Shown one piece after another: positions 57,988 to 64,000 of a stretch of DNA of 64,000 bases. Source of the stretch: Epinephelus fuscoguttatus (taxonomy: Eukaryota; Chordata; Actinopteri; Perciformes; Serranidae); NCBI RefSeq assembly GCF_011397635.1, contig NC_064771.1, forward strand, positions 13,269,379 through 13,333,378, written 5' to 3'. Every line of letters begins with the position of its first letter. The stretch's first letter is position 1. A model generated the notes under the pieces. That model searched no databases and had not been told where the DNA came from. It saw only the letters and a list, made by a program, of their open reading frames with translations. The translations under genes and the position numbers were made by a program.

Positions 57988-60900
57988 ATGAAAATGAAAT
58001 GTGCAGAAGACCAGGTCGTTGAAGAAGATACTGGTTACCAGGATGATGAGGTGAGATACAATTAAAAATTCTAATAAACTTTGCTAAAAAATTCCCCCAT
58101 AGCCATTAAATCTTTAAATGAGTTGCCATCAATGCTAATTATGAGCCTGACTAACAATTAAAATGACCAATCTGTCCAGATAGGAATATATACGCAACAT
58201 ATATCAATATAATTGTAATAAGAACAATTTAAAATATAAACTTCTTTTTTTTTTTATTGAAAACAATTTAGCTAACATAATAAATACTATATGACAATAG
58301 TGTGACAACCAAATCATACTGATGACTTATGCATACTACAGATGTTTTTAGGGTCAAAAATTCTCTTCAGTATTTAAGTTTACTGCTCAGCAACTTCCTC
58401 ATATAGATTTTCTTTTCCTCTGACCCTAACAGGAGTCCTTCTTCCAAGACATTGACCTCCTACAGAAACATGGGATTGTGAGTAATAAGCAGCAGGGCTG
58501 AAACATATGCAGATTTTTCACATCAGTTCAAAAATAATTTGTATATGTGAGCATCTCTCTGTTCCTCCTCACTTGTGACCACAGAATATGGCAGACATCA
58601 AAAAGCTGAAGTTAGTGGGCATCTGCACTGTGAAGGGGATCCAGATGACCACTCGCAAGGCTTTGTGCAACATCAAGGGCCTGTCAGAGGCAAAAGTGGA
58701 AAAAATCAAGGAGGCTGCTGGGAAGATGCTGGTAAAATTGGGATTCTCTCCTGTGAATTTTGTGTCATTCTTTAACCTGTTCTCATTTATTCCTGTGGAA
58801 GACTGAACTACTTGCATGCTGCAGAATGTTTTATGTATTAGATAATTTCCTTTACATTGTAGAATGTTGGTTTCCAGACTGCCTTTCAGTACAGCGCCAA
58901 GAGGAAGCAGGTGTTCCACATCACAACCGGGAGCCAGGAGTTTGAGTTAAGATTTACTCTTAACATTGTTAACATATTGAATGTAGGATTTACACCGCTG
59001 AACATATCTTTATATATTTTTATTTTATGCATTTACAATTGCATATACTATATTATCAAGGTGGGAGATAAAGGGGCATAATACATATATTTTCTTAAGT
59101 ATTGACATTTTATTGTGTAGATGTTAAAACACCTTTTATCTCTGCAGTAAACTTTTAGGTGGCGGTATAGAGAGCATGGCTATCACAGAGGCCTTTGGAG
59201 GTAAGAGGATGTCTTCCTATACTTTAATATATTGTATATAATTAGATTGTTTGAATATCACTTAGTTTGGAGTACTGGCTCAAAACTCCCAACATTATTT
59301 CATCCTACAGAGTTCCGCACAGGAAAAACTCAGCTGTCTCACACTTTCTGTGGTGAGTAACATGGCTTTTGAAAGCGGCTGCTGATAAAACAACACTGTA
59401 CAAGTCAAATTAAACAGATTCTGTGCTGCTGTTGTCCAGTCACCGCTCAGCTGCCAGGCGAGGATGGCTACTCAGGCGGGAAAGTCGTCTTCATTGACAC
59501 AGAGAACACCTTGTATCCTCATGTTGATGGAAACAGCCATACAACATTTGATATGCTGTTTAGTTGATGTTTATTTGCTGTCCCAGGAGGAACCTTGGCT
59601 ATAGCTGCTACCATGTACTACACATTGCTCCATGCATGACATCCCCACTATGTGCTGATTTTGAAAACATGTTTATGAAATATATTTCTCCAGTAGTTGC
59701 CATAATGTGACTACACTGACTGTTCATGTGTGTATCAGCCTGTGTTTCTCATTATCCTTGACTTGTACCTGTGTGGTTCCAGTCGTCCAGACAGACTGAG
59801 AGACATTGCTGACAGGTTTAATGTGGACCACAGTGCTGTGCTGGACAACGTGCTTTACGCCCGGGCCTATACCAGTGCGAACACACAGTTCATTTAGACC
59901 AGAAAACTTTTGTGGTGTTCTAAATGCAGAGCAGTTTGTATTGAAACAACACTAACATTTAAACATTTGTCTTGCTCACTCCTCAGGTGAACATCAGATG
60001 GAGCTGTTGGACTTTGTAGCAGCTAAATTCCATGAGGAAGGAGGAGTGTTCAAACTGTTGGTGAGTAAAAGCATGAACTCTAAAAAGATGTTTTCACATA
60101 TTCATCATGTTTGTGGTTTTACTTCCCCTGTCTATTTTAGTCATTCTCTGTGTGAAGCTATTGGAGGGCGAGAATGAACACATTCTTGTTTTTTTTTCTG
60201 TGTTAAACAGCAGGCATAAATTCTAAAAGTAGGCATCTCTGTCTAGCTCCCTCAGCCTTTCAGTCTCCTTCTTGTCTGCTCCTCCCTGTCATCAGATCAT
60301 CGACTCCATCATGGCTCTGTTCAGAGTAGACTTTTCTGGTCGAGGCGAGCTGGCTGAGCGGCAGCAGAAACTGGCACAGATGCTCTCCAGGCTGCAGAAG
60401 ATCTCAGAAGGTCTGAACCAGGAGTGTGCTTATGTGCAAATATGTAAAAGCCACGGACATCAGCCATATATCTTATCTATCATATACAGGGAATAGCAGC
60501 AGAAATTAATACTGCTGTTTTTGACTAATTTAGCTTGTGTGTCTCTCACATGATGGCCTTAAATATGTATTAAGTAAAAATGGAGTAATATCCCTGATTA
60601 TTTGCTTTCATTTATGTCCTTTCTTAGAGTACAACGTAGCCGTTTTTGTCACCAACCAAATGACAGCTGATCCCGGTGCAGGAATGACGTAAGAGATAGC
60701 AAATTCTCTCATTCTGAAAAAATCAGACAGGTGTTAAAATTCTGTTTGGTTGCTGACATGTTGAGTGCAACATTGTTTTGTTTTTTAAAATTTTTTGGCC
60801 TTGTTTTAGTTTTCAGGCTGATCCCAAGAAGCCAATCGGTGGGCATATCCTGGCCCACGCCTCCACCACACGGATCAGCTTGAGGAAGGGGCGTGGAGAG

Positions 60901-61928
60901 ATGAGGATTGCCAAAATATTCGACAGGTAGTTGGCTGTTTTTGATTATAATATTGATGTTTTATTGAAGTTTTATTTCCCTGTTACCATGTTATCTGTAC
61001 CCACATTTGGGCTGGGTAATAATCAATCATGATAAGAAACTAGTTATCCTCTCAGATTTTAGATATTTAAATATCATAAATGTTGTCTTATTTCCTGGTT
61101 TTAAAGGTGTCATTACAGTAAAGTGGTGTAATTTTTGTGGTCATTATATTTACATCACTGATAAATATTTATCAGAAATATTAGGTATTTTGTAAAAGCA
61201 CCAAAACACAACACAAAAATATCTGAAATATCAATTTTGAGGTGTCAGGTCAAAAATATGATGATACCTGATTTTCTCCATATTGCCCAGCCCTAACCTA
61301 AATAGATGCTTGACATGTCAATAAGGTTTTTTTGCCTATCATGTTAGTTTAATTTTCTCATATCACTGAGGCACTACTCAAGGCCTTAGACAGTCCATAG
61401 TTAAAAAATAACATTTGTGTGTCCTAAAAAGTCATGTTCTGCCCCAAGTGTATCTCATGATGTGACTATTAAACACCATTTTCAAGTTGAGCCTATCTTT
61501 GTACCTGCTAATCATCAACATAGGCCTACTTGTAGATGAGATGAAAATGTCGTTTTAAACACACTGTTGGAGGTATGATGTGATGTACTAGTGAGTGTGC
61601 AGTGCATAGTGTAGGAGTGGCTTACAAATGAACTGTCAGGAGAAGCTGTACAAAATGTATACCATGTCAAAAAACAACTGAAGATAAATGCTCTAACATG
61701 TATGAGTAAGCTAAAAGTGGTTGCTTTGACTTGATTGTTAATTACTTGAATCTGGCCTGTGACCTCAGACTAATTAATGTGAACAATTAAAACATTTGGG
61801 ACTCAAATTTACTCTGCTTTTTTTTTTTTTTTTTTTATCTCTTCTTGATTTCCTCTAGTCCTGATATGCCTGAGAACGAGGCCACGTTTGCCATCTCTGC
61901 TGGAGGAATTACTGATGCCAAAGAGTGA
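57988..61928 (+). CDS. dmc1: Meiotic recombinase DMC1 (complete)
   Basis: RecA/RAD51-family ATPase that forms filaments on meiotic single-stranded DNA and carries out homologous strand exchange in the nucleus. Exons: 57988-58050, 58433-58477, 58585-58731, 58863-58945, 59148-59200, 59311-59352, 59440-59512, 59783-59874, 59987-60060, 60296-60410, 60628-60688, 60810-60926, 61859-61928; 344 aa (human 340). N-terminal helix-hairpin-helix domain ([14 protein letters not shown] ... [16 protein letters not shown]), [20 protein letters not shown], Walker A GEFRTGKT 130-137, Walker B LLIID 223-227, [32 protein letters not shown]-terminus [20 protein letters not shown]1 rather than RAD51 by [20 protein letters not shown] and [10 protein letters not shown]. 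Two ATGs in frame (57988, 57994); the first is used. All exon phases agree. Confidence 0.96.
61007..61296. mobile_element. MITE with TAGGGCTGGGCAATAT-type termini, second copy
   Basis: Left TTGGGCTGGGTAATAATC, right (inverted) CATATTGCCCAGCCCTAA; the same terminal sequence as 7693-8464 with a different, shorter interior (290 bp). Lies in the last dmc1 intron. Confidence 0.55.
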
Positions 61929-62135
61929 AGGATAACACGAGGAGACACACATGTTAGCACAGTCCTCTGTTCCTGACTATTTAAAGTTATGTAAGGTATT
62001 TTAATGGTTTATTTATTGAGTTTGTTAACTTATAAAACTTATTGAAGTCATGCTGACAGTCTTGTACCAGGTACTTTTGATGTATTTATTCTATTTATAC
62101 TCTGTTGTATTTCCCCTGTGTTTCATAAATGTTAA

Positions 62136-62141
62136 AATAAA
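62136..62141 (+). terminator. dmc1: Poly(A) signal AATAAA, dmc1
   Basis: About 210 bp after the dmc1 stop, followed by a TTATGTACTTTTTTT tract. The 3'UTR is therefore 61929 to about 62160. Confidence 0.65.
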
Positions 62142-62159
62142 CACAAAGCAAGAGATTGT

Positions 62160-62499
62160 TATGTACTTTTTTTTACAGTTTATAATTGCGGAGATTGCTC
62201 AGACTACCCACAGATAAGAAACATGTGAAGTTGGTGTTAACATGTTGGTACAGTGAGCAGGAGTCCGGTGCTGGCCCCTAGCGGTGCTTGCGGGACGTGC
62301 GGCGGCTGTACGGCACTTCTCGTCGGCTACGGGATCCATATGCTTGCGAAAGCAAGGCTTAACAAAGCAATGGGAACTTCACCAAACGTGCTGCTAAGAG
62401 TCTAAAACACATCAGCAACTCAACGCGTTTTAACGGAACCTTACAAACCATCCACCTTCCCCGGTAGTGGAGAGCTTGTCAACTCTAGAAAAAGGAGCG
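62160..62499 (+). promoter_or_regulatory. gspt1: gspt1 promoter and 5'UTR
   Basis: Only about 340 bp separate the dmc1 poly(A) site from the gspt1 ATG. The segment 62265-62330 is CpG-rich without a TATA box. An in-frame stop (TAG) at 62464-62466 is compatible with the ATG at 62500. Confidence 0.45.
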
Positions 62500-63034
62500 A
62501 TGGACCCGAGAGACACAGCCCCGGATTCGTGGGAGCTGGAGGAGGATGCCGAGGCCCCGACTGCCGCGGCGGAGCTCCCCACCGCCTTCGCCGCCCTCAA
62601 CGTCAACGCCAAGCCGTTTGTCCCCAACGTTAATGCCCCGGTGTTTGTACCGAGCTTCCTTCAAGCCAGCGCCGTGGAAATGCCGGCCTCAGACGGTACG
62701 TGAATGCCAGACAGCTGGCTGGAAGTTAGCTTAACTTGCTAGCTTGACTGCTAATCCAGCTAAGTTAGCCTTCCTCAGTGTAACTCGCTGTGCTCAGTCC
62801 AGCCTGTGCCACAGTGATCGCATTTCCACTAACTAATCAACAAGTCGGCTTCAGTGTTAGTCATGTGTTGTGACGGTGTAGTAGCAGATTTATAACGCAG
62901 TGACTGTCACAACGAGACGTTAAGCGTGACAATCATTGTCTAATAAATATTTATGGAAGTTTGACATGCTTTGCTTTCTTTCCTCAAAGGTGCCCCTGAC
63001 CCAGTGGCCAGCATGGAGGTGGCAGAAACAGCTG
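62500..63034 (+). CDS. gspt1: Eukaryotic release factor 3 (eRF3/GSPT1-type), 5' end only
   Basis: eRF3 is the GTPase partner of eRF1 in cytoplasmic translation termination; its N-terminus binds poly(A)-binding protein, linking termination to mRNA decay. Two coding exons are seen: 62500-62695 and 62990-63034 (phase 1 junction). The gene continues beyond the window; the GTPase domain is absent here. MDPRDTAPDSWELEEDAE starts like the long form of mammalian GSPT1 (MDP..., SAPDCW) but lacks its glycine and serine runs. Two overlapping PAM2 motifs, LNVNAKPFVP (33-42) and NVNAPVFVPSF (43-53), are diagnostic. gspt1 and a fish gspt1-like paralogue cannot be separated from this much. A GTG-initiated upstream extension was not used. 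Confidence 0.85.
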
Positions 63035-64000
63035 GTATGCACCCACATCGTACACCTCGCACCACAACTAAAAGTTAATCAGTTACAGCTCTGCCTGTCA
63101 GGCCGGTTGTTACCACAGGATAGGTGTGGTTACAGGCTCAGGTGTGCACTTTTACCTGCTGCCAGATTTGAAATCAGACCAAGCTTCATGCAGACCAGGA
63201 AAGCTTGGATGCTCACTTTTGAGCCCCTTCTTGTAGGTTCACTTACTGAGCCATATTTGGATCGCTGGCATTGGTAAACTCATGTGCATGGGCCTACGTA
63301 TAATATGATGCAACCTCACTTGTCCATGCCCGAAATAGACATCCCATTGGCCCACACTGTGGTGTGTCAAGCGCGGCATGTCCGAGGTCTCTGTCTGCTG
63401 AGTGTCAGACCAATTTGCATTTGTGTCATTCCTTCAGTCACTATTTGCTGACTAGTTTTAATTTGCGCGAATCAGGTTCAGTCACATTTTGACCCCTGGA
63501 TGCTGTATGCCTCTTCTCAGGTTACAGAGAACTGGTGGTGTTTTTGTTTTTTAATAGAGCGGCTGAGCACTGCAGCTGTAGCAGAGTGAGTGACACAGGG
63601 AGGCCAAGAGATCAGGTGCTATGTATATTTATTAGACAGAGAGAATGATGAGATACCTTTCCTTTTCACATTTCCCACAGACATATTCATGGAGATGCTT
63701 ATTCTAATACTTGCCTTGTCAGATTTCTCTGAGCGTGTCTGAGAGAAAAATTCTAATTACAGCATGATGAGACTGTCGACAAAGTCAAGGCATGGATGGT
63801 GCTCTGAGTTGCCAGCAGCAATATCTCACAGGCTGGTTATAAACGAGGAGGGTTGAGAAGAAAATAGGCTTTGTACATGACTGCTGGGCTGCATAATTTC
63901 ATAGTTACAGAAATGGGAGGCTTATTTGTGTGTTGCCATGGGAAGATGCTCCTTCTGCAGAGCTCAGCAGATTTCAGCGTACTCTCGTTACAGTTTTTTC
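63035..64000 (+). other. gspt1: gspt1 intron 2 (partial)
   Basis: Runs to the window edge. Short open frames occur but no further eRF3 exon, repeat or RNA gene was recognised. Confidence 0.55.

Noticed and set aside
59871-59890. dmc1 exon ending with a non-canonical GC donor after TSA
   Set aside because: An ordinary GT donor one codon earlier (59875-59876) restores the conserved TSEHQ sequence across the junction.
62467-62499. GTG-initiated N-terminal extension of gspt1
   Set aside because: A conventional ATG at 62500 matches the family's MDP start; the extension has no resemblance to eRF3.
62936-63277. 113-codon frame at the start of gspt1 intron 2
   Set aside because: Only its 45-nt portion (62990-63034) is exonic and in a different frame; the rest is intron.

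Overview
This is a gene-dense stretch of vertebrate nuclear DNA, almost certainly from a ray-finned (teleost, probably percomorph) fish. The pointers are multi-exon genes with GT-AG introns of 0.1 to 4 kb, many (CA)n/(TG)n microsatellites, several short teleost-type DNA-transposon derivatives, and proteins close to, but clearly diverged from, their human counterparts. There is no bacterial or viral gene content and no CRISPR, operon or tRNA that I can support.

Layout: (1) 77-9745, + strand, the 3' half (15 exons) of a TNRC6/GW182 gene, most likely tnrc6b, with 3'UTR to about 11670. (2) 14400-29150, + strand, casein kinase 1 epsilon (csnk1e), complete, with a non-coding first exon and a probable separate 3'UTR exon. 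(3) 31080-44750, + strand, tmem184b, complete, including a 27-nt in-frame microexon. (4) 46050-51970, - strand, a small-Maf bZIP gene, most likely maff. (5) 54400-56830, + strand, tomm22, complete. (6) 57680-62150, + strand, dmc1 meiotic recombinase, complete. (7) 62500 to the right edge, + strand, the first two coding exons of an eRF3/gspt1-type translation termination factor. tmem184b and maff are convergent, maff and tomm22 are divergent, and the rest run head to tail. Five of these genes (CSNK1E, TMEM184B, MAFF, TOMM22, DMC1) and TNRC6B lie on human 22q13, so the block looks like a rearranged version of that neighbourhood. gspt1 is not on human chromosome 22.

These are mostly independent housekeeping or regulatory genes rather than a pathway: miRNA silencing (TNRC6), clock and Wnt kinase (CK1e), membrane protein (TMEM184B), stress bZIP (MafF), mitochondrial import (Tom22), meiotic recombination (Dmc1) and translation termination (eRF3). 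The two genes at the window edges both carry PABC1/MLLE-binding PAM2 motifs, one split by an intron.

I found no new multi-gene system. The observations most worth a second look are: recurrent GCTA/TTAGC/AACGTTA-rich tracts beside nearly every promoter in the window; a CMGC (HIPK/DYRK-like) kinase pseudogene antisense in a tmem184b intron; a 27-nt tmem184b microexon followed by a paced CT-rich repeat; a head-to-head inverted satellite-like array at 29.25-30.17 kb; a repeat pair inverted 20 kb apart (12.2 and 32.0 kb); and two copies of one TTAA-flanked MITE family. All exon boundaries were read by hand from reading frame, GT/AG signals and known family sequence; none has transcript support here.
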